From the NCBI GenBank assembly GCA_944472135.2, contig OX235264.1, positions 84,330,319 through 84,394,318 on the forward strand: DNA of 64,000 bases, given 5' to 3'. Position numbers and translations under genes: made by a program. This DNA is from Trichobilharzia regenti (Eukaryota; Platyhelminthes; Trematoda; Strigeidida; Schistosomatidae). Shown in pieces: positions 23,305-34,623 of this stretch. The stretch's first letter is position 1, and each line of letters opens with the position of its first letter. The notes under the pieces are model-generated. The model did no database searches, had not been told where the DNA came from, and worked only from the letters and a program-made list of their open reading frames with translations.

Positions 23305-23350
23305 TGGGGGTGGGGTGACGGTGGCGGTGGGGTTGGGGGTGGGGTGGGGG
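23305..23350 (+). repeat. G-rich tract, right arm 2
   Basis: Many runs of 4-5 G separated by T or short spacers, adjoining the foldback element. Its length and composition differ in every arm (C-rich in left arms; partly replaced by A at 39013-39032). Confidence 0.7.
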
Positions 23351-23760
23351 TGAAAATTAATTACAGAATTCGTTTTGACTGGATTCTTAGGCGTTAGTAA
23401 CAAGTTATAACACAATCAAAATATCTGTAAATTAATGACGACTAATAAGAATAGAATGAATGACTCAGGAGAATTACGCCAATCACAAACAAGTAAGTTA
23501 TTAGAGTTAGCCAGAATTGTGAAGATTAGCAAAGTCGAGAGATGGTTACAAGGGGAGGAAAACAATCTTTCGATCTCATTAATTTTTACAATTCTGACTA
23601 ATTCTATATATTAACTTGGTTGTATTTTACGCAATGCTTCTGAGTCACCCTGTAATTTTTCTCAGTCATCATTATTATTTTTGTAGAATTCTTGACTATG
23701 TAAGAACTTGTGACTAACGCCTAGGAATAAACGTGTCTTGAATTCCGTAATTAATTTTCA
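23351..23760. mobile_element. 410-bp foldback element, right arm 2
   Basis: Inverted copy of 10039-10448, same length, with intact 14-bp ends. Confidence 0.65.
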
Positions 23761-23814
23761 GCCCAGCTCCTTCAACACCTGGATATATTGTTACTAGAAT
23801 TTGTTAGTAGTTCC

Positions 23815-23995
23815 GGTTAGACCACGGATTGATATCAGATGGAGAAGCATTGGGAACCAGGGAGCTCAGCCAGACAGCTGTTTCATGCTAGTTTGGGAAT
23901 CACCGACTGTACACGCCGACTGGGTTTCGAAGACACGACCTTCCGGTTACAAGGCCAGAGAACTCGTATACCATTCAGCCACTGGGAACTGTTTC
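23815..23995 (-). repeat. tRNA-related SINE-like repeat, right arm 2
   Basis: Reverse complement of 9804-9985 with the same A-box-like and B-box-like motifs. Confidence 0.45.
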
Positions 23996-24435
23996 AATGG
24001 ACATTGAGTTCCAACTTCTCCCAATTCGTGATGAGTTTATCCCGACCACCAACCCATGTCATCGGTGGGAACTCGATCGTCACTCGTCAATGGATGGACC
24101 CCACTGGTCACGAATTCTCACTACAACTTCGTCTTGTAGCCAGTCACCAACAACCATCACATTAACTCGATTATGGGGAAGATTTTTTTATTTTAATATT
24201 TGTGTAAAGCTTGGTCACTGTGGTATTACGTAATTCTACTCCAAATCTAGACTAACAAATTCTTGTGAACTAAAACATGGAGTAGGGAATTGGAAATTAG
24301 ATAACGAAGGAAAAGTGGTTAGTTAGTTAGTTAGTTTTGACTCTGTCAGTTTATTTACACGTTCACCAATAAATATGGCTATAGAGGCAGTCAGAAACGA
24401 ACTCATTTGTGATGAACAACTCGAACTTAGAAGGA

Positions 24436-24491
24436 CACTGCTACAGAAACTTCAAACCATTATCTTAAAACCCTATGTTGTTCTACTGGGG

Positions 24492-24539
<48 letters not shown>

Positions 24540-25119
24540 TCACTTCCACTGCCTTTATTATATGTAAGTCTAGTAGTTGTTAAAATACATAAATAAATAA
24601 ATAACGATGAAAAGCTAAGCATTATTTTTCACATCATTTTCTGTCAAACTTCACTGCACCAGTTTTGACCTGACAAATAACCAACCATTCATTCCTGTAC
24701 TATTGAACGAAGGCTACTCCTACTACTACCACTAGGATTATGCTGGGTGTGTGCATGAATCAAACATGTACATGAATCATGTTTGTTTGTGTTAATCAGA
24801 GGAAGAGAATCACGATCAGACTAAGAGAGAAAAAAAGATCAAGGTCACATTATAGTGACGACAATTAGAGTGACATACAGTGAATTTAATCACACTGATT
24901 CAATTCAGTATTTGTTGTTGGTGTGTGTTGTAAGACAAGGCGACCGACCTTGAGATTAAAGCTCCAGTTTTTTAGTTATTTGTCTAGCCAGAGGAGATTA
25001 CGGGTGGACCAGTATTTATCGATTAGATTGAAGTGGATTGAGTAGATGAATCATCTAGCGACTACGTTATAAATGAATTTCTGTTCCAAATTGACCAGGC
25101 ATATGGATGAATGAAGAGA
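24436..25119. other. Spacer, unit 2, with a 43-bp A block
   Basis: Noncoding. 24492-24534 is pure A, whereas 40176-40218 (unit 3) holds exactly 43 bp of mixed sequence between the same flanks. TAAA microsatellite near 24590-24603. Confidence 0.6.
24492..24534. repeat. 43-bp pure A block replacing 43 bp of sequence
   Basis: Flanks (GTTCTACTGGGG and TTTTATCACTTCC) match units 1, 3 and 5, where the intervening 43 bp are mixed. The length is exactly preserved. Confidence 0.9.
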
Positions 25120-25165
25120 GGTCGACACAAAGTTCAATAGCTATGCGTATAACAGATAATAATAA

Positions 25166-26305
25166 AAGAAGATCTTGAGGGAACAATTGTTTTCGATAAC
25201 TTCTTCTGAAGAAGGCTCTACAGTTATAAATCCATGAATAATAGAGCACATTTAGCCAATAAAGGCAAATGAAAATAATATCAGAAACTGTATTGGCGTG
25301 CATGCATAAGTTGAGATGATAGTCCATTAGTTAGCATAGTCAATTTAATGTGTATAGAGTGTTTAGTCAGAAAAAATGTGATGCAGTGTGAATGAACAAT
25401 TTGGTGATATAGTGTTGTTTTATAGTTAACAGAATACAAGTGTCCTTGGGGTGAGAGAAATGCGATAACTACAAAATGCATACAAATACACATTAACAAA
25501 GGAGGCACTACATGTGAGGGTTGACCGATAATGTCTAATGATAAATTAAAGAGGCTAAATTGCAAATTGTAACAAAATGCTACAGAATTGGTAGGCTTAG
25601 TAGAAAATCATGAAGGTTAACAAAAATAAGGGTAACAATGAGGTGAAATAAACTGGGTGGAGAAATGGATGATAAAGACATGATATCACAAAATATTCAT
25701 GATGATAATAATAGTACGAAAAATTATGAACCTGGTGACCTTATAGTGAGTGGGTCAGGGTAGACAAAGAGAGTGAATAAGTTTTTTCTGTACACATAGG
25801 TCTGGTCTCTCTCTATTAATCTCTAAAGCCTCAGCTATGGCTAGGAGGCGTAATCGTGTGCCTTTGGGGAGATTGTTCGGTACCGTCTGTTCTTTTTGTA
25901 AGAAGAACATCCAAAAAAGGAATACTACCTTGGAGATCCTCTTCACAAGTGAATTTAATAGCTGGATGTACCTTATTGAAGACTTGGAGCAGGTGTTGTC
26001 TATCTGAATTATTGTTACAAATGATAAAGGTGTTGTCACCATATCGACAATAATAATCGACTTGGTTTAGTATCTCTCTTAAAGGACCATTTTCCAATTT
26101 GGATAGAAATATGTCAGCTAATAAGGAACCAAGGGGAGAGACCATGTCAACTCCATCTATTTGGGGGTAGTACTCCTTATTAAGTACAAACTGAGCGTTC
26201 ATAGTGCGTTTTAGTAGTAACTCTTTCAATTTTCTTGGTGTGATTCCAATTTCTATTTTGTTTCCTACGAGTTGCTCGCATACGGAGTCGACAGTTTCTA
26301 CAAGG
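25166..26305 (-). pseudogene. Penelope-like element with internal deletion (family E)
   Basis: Minus strand: LVETVDSVCEQLVG, LKELLLKRTMNAQFVLN, QIDGVDMVSPLGSLLADIF (motif B with two changes), YYCRYGDNTFI (RYVDD decayed to RYGDN, 26032-26046), SIPFLDVLLTKRTDG, then directly LPKGTRLRLLAIAEALEI and LCVQKKLIHSLCLPWP. The thumb and GIY-YIG core are deleted, so the palm joins the C-terminus. A ~46-bp imperfect direct repeat brackets it (25120-25165 and 26306-26351). Confidence 0.75.
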
Positions 26306-26351
26306 GGTCACCACAAAGTTCAGTAGCTATGCGTTTAACAGATAACAATAA

Positions 26352-27499
26352 TAATAATAACAATAACAGTAGTAAGACGGAGTTAACTGGGAAATATGAA
26401 TATGTGGTGGGGATGTCAGATGAGAGAAGTGTCATGAGTAAAATAAATACAGCTTTATAGAAATAATGGGATAACGTGAAGTGGAATAAGCGAAACTATA
26501 TATCAGAAGTGAAGTATATGAAATAGAGAGAGATGTTTTGTGCATCAGATGATGTGTATGACCAAGCCTAAGGTTACAACAAAATGGCTCTGTACAGGGA
26601 GTCTTAATTTTATGCTGTGTATTGTGAAATCATTTGGTATACAATGCAAGTGCACTGATATCGAAATCGATAGACACCGTGGGACATTTTAGACCATGTT
26701 AAAGGATGTGTCATGAGTCTCTGAGTGGTCATTGTTAGTTGTATGTAGTATTCAGATTGTCTCACATACTACTGGTTGCACTCACCCTCGAAACCTGTAC
26801 TTTTGTTGACCATAATTTAATGTATAGAATTGTATGGAATTATTTCGTCTAATTTCATCTCATGTCCTCATTGACCATACATATATGATGAACTGACTAT
26901 TATCGGTAACACATTTGTGATATTATTCCAATTTACCTTTATTAGCTATTGTCTGCTGAAATTAATGGCCTTATAATTGTAGAAACTGAAGGGGAATTAA
27001 TTGAAAACAATTGTTCACTCTAACTATTTTCGAACAGGATTGTCATCAGGCTTTACTGTACGAATATCGAGTTTGAATACGAGTTTCTCATCATCGTGGT
27101 CTCATTGTCCGACAATGAACTGGCTAAGTTTACAACTACACCAGTGGATAGCTGTCAAGAGTAGTATGGAAAGCGTAGTTATTCTAGCAAAAGTCGGCTG
27201 ACTAAATAACATTGGGAAGACTGGAGAGAGAGAGTTAAGTAAGACACAGTGAAAATACTATGATTATTGGGTTGGCTGGATGAATGGGGCCATGGTAGTA
27301 CTTATGAATGAATGTGAACACCCTGACTAAATGCATCCATCCGTTTCTAATCGATGAAAGAAAATTCCAAATGCTGGAAAACTCAACAGATGTAGACGTA
27401 TAAGCTGAACAGCAGTTGACAAATATGCTTATGGAGCTGAGGAGAAACGAAGCTGTCTCCGAGTCAGCCTAGAAGTCTCATACCCAAACTGGAAGAATG
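26352..27499. other. Spacer, unit 2, no gene recognised
   Basis: About 1.1 kb of AT-rich DNA shared with unit 3 (42037-43189). About 950 bp of it is absent from unit 1. Only short ORFs without family resemblance; a 66-codon one at 27001-27201 has nothing to support it. Confidence 0.5.
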
Positions 27500-28270
27500 T
27501 GTGTGTGCTTTCACCAAAACACATAAACCAGAAATTCCTCCTCTCACACTCCTAGACATACATACATATCTAATTCCACCTATCATGGAGTGACACAGTG
27601 GCTGGTTGGAATCCTCCAACTGTTACACAAGAGAGTAGTAAGTCATACTGTTGAAGACTTCTTCGAATTCATTTCCAACCTACATGATGTCATAGTGTAA
27701 ATGGGAAGCAAATGCTATGCATAGTAGATATCATATGGCTGTTCACCAATGTAACATTTATCGTGACTATGGAATTCATATATCAACAGATAGCTGAAAA
27801 TCAGCTCGATATCTGAATTTCTATCACCGTTCAAATGGATCTCAAAGAGCTCTTTCTAAGATTCACTGAGAATCTTACAGTGATATCGTTTTGCTTTTCA
27901 TTCATTGGGAAATAAAAAATAAACCTTTATTCGAATGAATGAATGAATGTACACTTCACATTGAACAATCTATGTTATGGGGAATAATAAAAAGGCAGTG
28001 TCAGTGAAGAAAATTTTCTTTTCGACGAAGTCATCAACAAGGCTGCATCTCTCTGTCTCTCTCTCTCTCTCCCTCCATTGAATACAAATCGATGGTATCA
28101 CCATGGGTTCTCGGTTGGGTGCAGCTGTGTCAAATTTCTCTGTTGTTAATCTTGAGAGTAGTGCACTGAAACAAGTGGCAGACAAAATGGATTCTTATCT
28201 CCCTTATTTTCGTGGTAAATTCATCATTCTTGTTGAGCCAGCCAGCCAGCTGACAAGAATGAAATATTAA
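27500..28270 (+). pseudogene. Penelope-like RT remnant (family C), unit 2
   Basis: Near-identical to 6905-7686, with the same motif order and breaks, a shorter GAAT microsatellite, and a 5-bp shorter stretch near 27660. Confidence 0.65.
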
Positions 28271-28639
28271 CAAAACTTGATGATGCACATCCATCACTCA
28301 TGTTCACTTATTTTTATTCAAATGTTTCATCAATTCATATGCATGTATATGAATATGTGTAGCGCGAAAGTTGTTTGAGTGCCTTGATATGATTATGAGG
28401 AATAATTTGTGCTCGAAACGTTGTTGTCATCAGTAAATATTACTGTATAACAAATACTGTGTGGCTTTATCCAAATAAAATCTTCCATATTAGTTTGTTT
28501 ATTAGATGTATCACACAGTCAGTCAGTGAAACAGTCAGTATTATTTACTGGATGACACAGTTTCGAACAAAATTTATTGCTGTTCATAATCATACCAATC
28601 AATTATGATCACACGACTTCGAAACTTGAGTTTTGTAGT
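28271..28639. other. Noncoding spacer, unit 2
   Basis: Copy of 7687-8059; no ORF or motif beyond those noted there. Confidence 0.4.
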
Positions 28640-30035
28640 TTTCTTTGTTCTCACCTATTTGTCGTCCTATTGGGGTAGTAGAATTTTCCAGATGTCTGGG
28701 TGGACAGGTGTTGAATCATTCCCACTACACGTATTTTCTCTCAGTTGATTCGATAAACAAGGCTTCCGTTATCAATCTCGCCCTCCACCCTGCTATTACA
28801 ACATTAGATTATCCCATCCTACTGTATGGTTGTGTAATTGCATGCAGTCAGTGCTATGGCTGAACTATTCTCTAGATTTCTGATATTATTCGGGTCAACT
28901 AATCTCGATTTCGCTAGGTTTTTATGCTCCGCTAGTCTGACTGACACCATTCTGCTACTTTGACTTGTGTGCTTGACCTGACAATCATTCCAGACAGTGA
29001 GTGTATTAGATAAAATAAACTGGTTTGTTTAATCGGCTCCACCGGATACTTTAACTGACACAGCTTGATTCTAACTGAGTTTGTGGGTTTCAATGCTAGC
29101 CACTTTCATTCCTGCCTTGTTAAGAATTCTGAGTGAAGTTTCCGAGGTTCCTTCATGTATGCAAGTACTACTGATGATTCAGATTCCTTATTGTTGGTGT
29201 TGTCATTATCCTGTGCATGTTTGACATGCATGTCAACATTAATATCACTATTATTATTATTATTATTATTGTTATTATTATTATCACGATGACTGCTAGT
29301 ATTTTTAATTTCATTTCTTCGTTTTCCCACATACTTCCTGATTAATTTACCTGAGTAATTATTAAGTCTCAAAGCTTGTCTTATATGTCTCACTTCCTGT
29401 CTTACATTTTCCTCGGTACTACTTAGTTTTCGTGCTCTACTACTTAAACATTTCAATAATCCTAGTGTCGTTGACATAAGATGGTGGGATGATCGGAAAT
29501 CCAAATATCGGTTCAAATGTGTGGGTTTCCCGTAAACACTAGTGTTTAACTTCCCATCTGCTTTCTATTTTACACTACAATCCAGCATTGGAAGCTCCCA
29601 TCCACGACTTTACAATTTGTAAGTGAATTGAATTGCCTCCACCTTTAGGCTAATGTATTCGAAAAATCTATCTATATCCTGTGTTCAAAGTACAGTGAAT
29701 ATGTCATCTACATACCTCCACCATACTTTACGGGTGGGGCTGAATGTTTCAACCGCTATGATTTCCCACCTATCCATGAATATATCTTCCACAAGCGGTG
29801 ATATTAGTGACCACATGGGAACTCCCTCAGATTCTTTGCATATTTTACCCTGGAATTATTTACCTATTGTGGAAGTCAGGCATAGTTGCACTCACACAAT
29901 TATGTCCTCATGTGGCAATTTCCTTCTAAGTTCGAGTTGTTCATCACAAATGAGTTCGTTTCTGACTGCCTCTATAGCCATATTTATTGGTGAACGTGTA
30001 AATAAACTGACAGAGTCAAAACTAACTAACTGACT
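28640..30035 (-). pseudogene. Penelope-like RT/endonuclease remnant (family B), unit 2
   Basis: Copy of 8060-9475. RYVDD is intact at 29703-29717; the Asn-coding AAT tract is shorter than in unit 1. Confidence 0.7.
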
Positions 30036-30360
30036 AACCACTTTTCCTTCGTTATCTAATTTCCAATTCCCTACTCCATGTTTTAGTTCACAAGAATTTG
30101 TTAGTCTAGATTTGGAGTAGAATTACGTAATACCACAGTGACCAAGCTTTACACAAATATTAAAATAAAAAAATCTTCCCCATAATCGAGTTAATGTGAT
30201 GGTTGTTGGTGACTGGCTACAAGACGAAGTTGTAGTGAGAATTCGTGACCAGTGGGGTCCATCCATTGACGAGTGACGATCGAGTTCCCACCGATGACAT
30301 GGGTTGGTGGTCGGGATAAACTCATCACGAATTGGGAGAAGTTGGAACTCAATGTCCATT

Positions 30361-30541
30361 GAAACAGTTCCCAGTGGCTGAATGGTATACGAGTTCTCTG
30401 GCCTTGTAACCGGAAGGTCGTGTCTTCGAAACCCAGTCGGCGTGTACAGTCGGTGATTCCCAAACTAGCATGAAACAGCTGTCTGGCTGAGCTCCCTGGT
30501 TCCCAATGCTTCTCCATCTGATATCAATCCGTGGTCTAACC
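30361..30541 (+). repeat. tRNA-related SINE-like repeat, left arm 3
   Basis: Same A-box-like and B-box-like motifs as 9804-9985. Confidence 0.45.
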
Positions 30542-30595
30542 GGAACTACTAACAAATTCTAGTAACAATATATCCAGGTATTGAAGGAGCTGGGC

Positions 30596-31005
30596 TGAAA
30601 ATTAATTACGGAATTCAAGATACGTTTATTCCTAGGCGTTAGTCACAAGTTCTTACATAGTCAAGAATTCTACAAAAATAATAATGATGACTGAGAAAAA
30701 TTACAGGGTGACTCAGAAGCACTGCGTAAAATACAACCAAGTTAATACATCATTTTCGCCAGAATTGTAAAAATTAACAAAATCAAAAGATTGTTTTCCT
30801 CCCCTTGTAACCATCTCTCGACTTTGCTAATCTTCACAATTCTGGCTAATTCTAATAACTTACTTGTTTGTGATTGGCGTAATTCTTCGGAGTCATTCAT
30901 TCTATTCTTATTAGTCGTCATTAATTTACAGATATTTTGATTGTGTTATAACTTGTTACTAACGCCTAAGAATCAACTCAACCCGAATTCCGTAATTAAT
31001 TTTCA
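30596..31005. mobile_element. 410-bp foldback element, left arm 3
   Basis: More diverged copy (for example near 30748-30770), still exactly 410 bp between its 14-bp ends. Confidence 0.65.
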
Positions 31006-31160
31006 CACCCACACCCACCCCCAGTCACTCAAAACTCAGATATCTTATCACTAACATCTAGTAGTTGATTGTTTTGATGACTGAACTTTAACCTCTTAAT
31101 TTCACTCACCTATACCTAGAAATGAGTAACTAAAATAACCACTTGACTGGTTGTCATCAG

Positions 31161-32265
31161 ATTCTAATTTGATTACTTTCATTAGACTCCAATAGGTGCT
31201 TGAGACAACCAAATGTCAACACAAGCTGCTATACATTCTTCGCCACATCACTTCAATGTGTCCACATAGAAATAATGCACTTCTCTTCACCGAGTAATAT
31301 CATATCATCCATCACTCAGTGTCATCAAAATACTCAGTGAATGGAATCATACATAGTACTGTAGAATTCTCCCATCACTATACATAAAACTGTATAGTCC
31401 CTTCTTATATAGGGGATTAGCGAAAGAATGAATACTCGTGGTTTACTCAGAGATGATGGATCGAAGAATACTCATTCCGACAACTGACACATTTCACCCT
31501 ACAGTTAGATGTCTATACACACAGTTGTTGAAGAGTTATTCATATTGACAACACCAGTGTAGTGTCTTTGTGTAAGTACTATCCAGCTGTTAGGATGCGT
31601 CAATTCCCGTCGAACAGCATGTGTAGGCGATGGTATGCATAAACATCTCATGCTAGATTACATACATATCCAGTGAAATGAAGCAGACAATTTACGCAAG
31701 TTTTGAAGATGAAACAGGACCGAACAATCAGCTCACTGACCTAGCAAATGATATCACCGTCTGGTTCAGCAATTTCCCATTTAGATGGCTCACCAAACAT
31801 CCACAAAGAACGGGTACCCTGTGTCAATTCTTTACATGTCATGACCGCCCTATCATCCCTTGACACGATGGCTAGTAGGTACTTTACAATCTGGGAGAAA
31901 GCTAATCGCCAAACACTCCTTAGAGGAGGATACGTTTGAATTCGTGGATCCAATAAATCGAATCAATGTATCTGGCTTAACTGTGGCTTCGTTGGATTGG
32001 GCCTATTCACTATTCACTAACGTCTCCTCAACCGAAACTCTATGCCACCTATGTGAGTTGATTGATTCAAACTATGTAAACTATGCTTGTATACCAACGA
32101 AGCACATCAAGTAATTAATCCTGAGACGTACACTAAATGTTCAGTTCTGAATATCTGGGGAAGGTTATTAAAGACTTGATAGAATCGATTATTCCTGAGT
32201 ACTGTGTTGACATTTGGTTGTCTCAAGCACTTATTGCAGTCTAATGAAAGTAGTAAAATTAGAAT
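31161..32265 (+). mobile_element. 1.1-kb inverted-repeat-bounded element, left arm 3
   Basis: Both ~60-bp terminal repeats are present; the interior holds the broken ORF 31678-32114. Confidence 0.55.
31678..32114 (+). pseudogene. Broken unknown ORF, left arm 3 (informative copy)
   Basis: The second half is open from 31860 and reads WLVGTLQSGRKL where the other copies have WLVGT-stop, so this copy preserves the codon TTA. The two halves are offset by one base near 31845-31860. The protein family is not recognised. Confidence 0.45.
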
Positions 32266-32639
32266 AACTGAAAGTTAGTGGAATATGATGAATACTAACG
32301 GTGGTCTGCTCCTAGCCGTGTTCTAGCTCACCTTGTAGATGCTGATTATTATAACGTCGATGTTAACAGTGGCATTTAAAGTTATCCGTTGTATTCCGAC
32401 TAATCTTATCTTATCTTATCTTACTTACTTGTCCTTCCAGCTCGCTCCTACATATACCCGAAGAGATCGGAATCCATGTGAAGAAGCCTAGCTAATGTAT
32501 TCAGAAGAATTTACCACAGACACTCTAATCAACTTGGTCACTATCACTTCATTGTCAAGATCTAACAGTTTCGCCTCTACCCACACACACACACACTCCA
32601 ACACCCACCAAAAATCCTACATCCCTTACTAGCTATTAT

Positions 32640-33778
32640 TGTTGTTTCACCTACCTTCACGAGTTGTTGCACAAATTGTCTTCTTCATTTTATTCAACAT
32701 TTAATGCTTCATGGCGTACCTCGAGTCGAATATCCTCAAATATTCGAAGTTTACGAGAGGGTGGATATCGGTGATATCTTAATCGTCACCGATGGAAACA
32801 CTGACCTGAATGAAATCTTACAGATAGATATTCAACAACACTCAGTCAAATCCAAAATCCAAGCGGAATCAAAACATTAATTAGCCTCCTTAGATATCTG
32901 CCTTACAAGACGATCACACGGAAGCCTACAAAGGCCAATCTACCACAAGCCAAATTGGAATGGACAGCTCACAGACTAACAGAGTTTTGTCCCAATGAGC
33001 AAACAAATAGCTCATCGCCTCTCTTGCCACAAGAATCTGCCATATGTGCACTGGAGATGCACTGAATTGAATAAGGAGGAATTGGAATCCTTCAGAAGAA
33101 CTAACTCTATTCAAAACTGGATATCCGACCTCCTTCAATGCCCTCCCCTCAATAAACCTCTAAATTGAAAGACCGATACTCCTCGACAGCTGGATTTGTC
33201 GAAGAAACAATAACAGCTAGTTGAAAATCTGAAATTCAAGCGAGATACAACTAATTAGATCCCCCGAAGCCGTCTGGAGAGAGAAATTCGTAGAACGTTC
33301 TTTGCTGCATCTCTACGTCTTATCCCACAACAACCACAACCACAACCACCCCACACCCACCCTCCTCTACACATGCTATTATTCATTCACAAAAACCTCA
33401 AAGACAAGACCCCACTGTTCAAAACTTCAAGGTGTACCCACCAATTCACCTGATCCTGGGGATCTGATTACATACATACATCGCCGTATCAGCCAGACAC
33501 CATCTAGACGTGCCCACCAACACCTACCAGCATGGTTGTCAAAAGGAGAATGTGCAGCTGTCAACACCTCAACTCTCGAGCACATTATTAATTCCGGTCA
33601 TCCAGAAGAGACTCCTTTCAAAGTCACACACAAAGCACAAAGTGAACAAGTCGTTCTTCGAAAGGATTTGTTCCGCCTACATCTTCTGCATGCAGCTGAC
33701 GCCTTACCAATCCTTAGGGAGAAACCTGAACTTTGTCTTCACAAACGTTTCATCCAGCCAGCTCTTTTACTACTATAG
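32640..33778 (+). pseudogene. Penelope-like remnant (family A) upstream of tubulin copy 3
   Basis: The best-preserved endonuclease end of this family: one open frame (33302-33778) carries YIHRRIS, PAWLSKGECAAVNTS, LEHIINSGH, LFRLHLLHAADALPI and PELCLHKRFIQPA. The upstream block DILIVTDGNTDLNEIL lies near 32775-32822 in another frame. Ends about 845 bp before the tubulin ATG. Confidence 0.75.
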
Positions 33779-34623
33779 CCTGACTAGTATTTCCTCACTT
33801 CCCTCATTCCTTCTTCGTCTTCTGAATAACTAGCTGTTTAATAACATCTGTCCAGTCCATTTCATGTTTCTATTCTACAACTCATTTTCAACCTTCCCTT
33901 CTCTTGTCTCTTATCAACTATTAGTTCTGAATGATTATTCATCACTCAACCAATTAGTTGTCAACCCTTTTGATTGAGTACGACTACTCCTAGTCTTTCA
34001 AACATACTTATTGCTCATTCACTCTGACTTGCTTCATCGCTCCCTCAAAGTTACCTTTGACCTCTGTTGTCAATCTATACAATCAATCAATCAATCAATC
34101 CATCAATCTATGTTGTATATGCATAAACAACACCCTACACAAACCTACAGCCTTGAAGTGACTCTACGAAAAGTGATCTCTTTACTGACAAGGCATGTCT
34201 TCTTCTTAATATTAAAACAAAAAGTTAGTAGAAAGAGTTATTCCAAATCAGATGAGATCAGATCATATCAGATCACGGCATGAGACCAGGTGAGGTGATA
34301 TCACACCGGGAGGATGACGCCTGCCCAAGGCGATACTCCACATGAACCAATCACAATTGAGATTGACTATTATTGGTGTGTAGAAAATGAAGGTGAATAA
34401 TTAATTATTATTGCTCTTATCACATGCATCCCCTTGACAAAGTGTTCTGATGAATGGTGATTGGATGAACGATGCAGACGATCAGACCAATCAATGAGCA
34501 GCTGAAATCAAGCATGTCAGTTTAGCTATATAAGTGTGGAGATGTGCCGGTAGGCGATTAATTTGACGTGACGTGACTTGACGTGACTGTACTTGTCGAA
34601 AGCGGTTGTCAGCAAGCAGCATC
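33779..34623 (+). promoter_or_regulatory. 5' flank and core promoter of alpha-tubulin copy 3
   Basis: CCAAT 34487-34491 and TATATAA 34527-34533, 97 bp before the ATG. The GATGA tract is degraded to GATCA/GATCATATCA variants, and the GACGT array includes a CTTGA variant. Confidence 0.7.

Larger units (their letters stand above)
21563..24435 (-). repeat. Right inverted-repeat arm, unit 2 (full length)
   Basis: 2873 bp, the reverse complement of left arms such as 45610-48470. From inside outwards: decayed PLE-A edge, PLE-D C-terminal fragment (about 21790-22035), 1.1-kb element, G-rich tract, 410-bp foldback, SINE-like repeat, and the edge of PLE-B (SVSLFTRSPINM). The outer boundary is the point where sequence after AGAAGGA diverges from 29921. 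Confidence 0.9.
29921..32797 (+). repeat. Left inverted-repeat arm, unit 3 (most divergent)
   Basis: Same order of components as the other left arms, uninterrupted, but with many more substitutions, like the tubulin copy it precedes. It keeps the 20-bp segment (about 32322-32341) missing from right arms. PLE-D C-terminal fragment at about 32290-32560. Confidence 0.85.
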
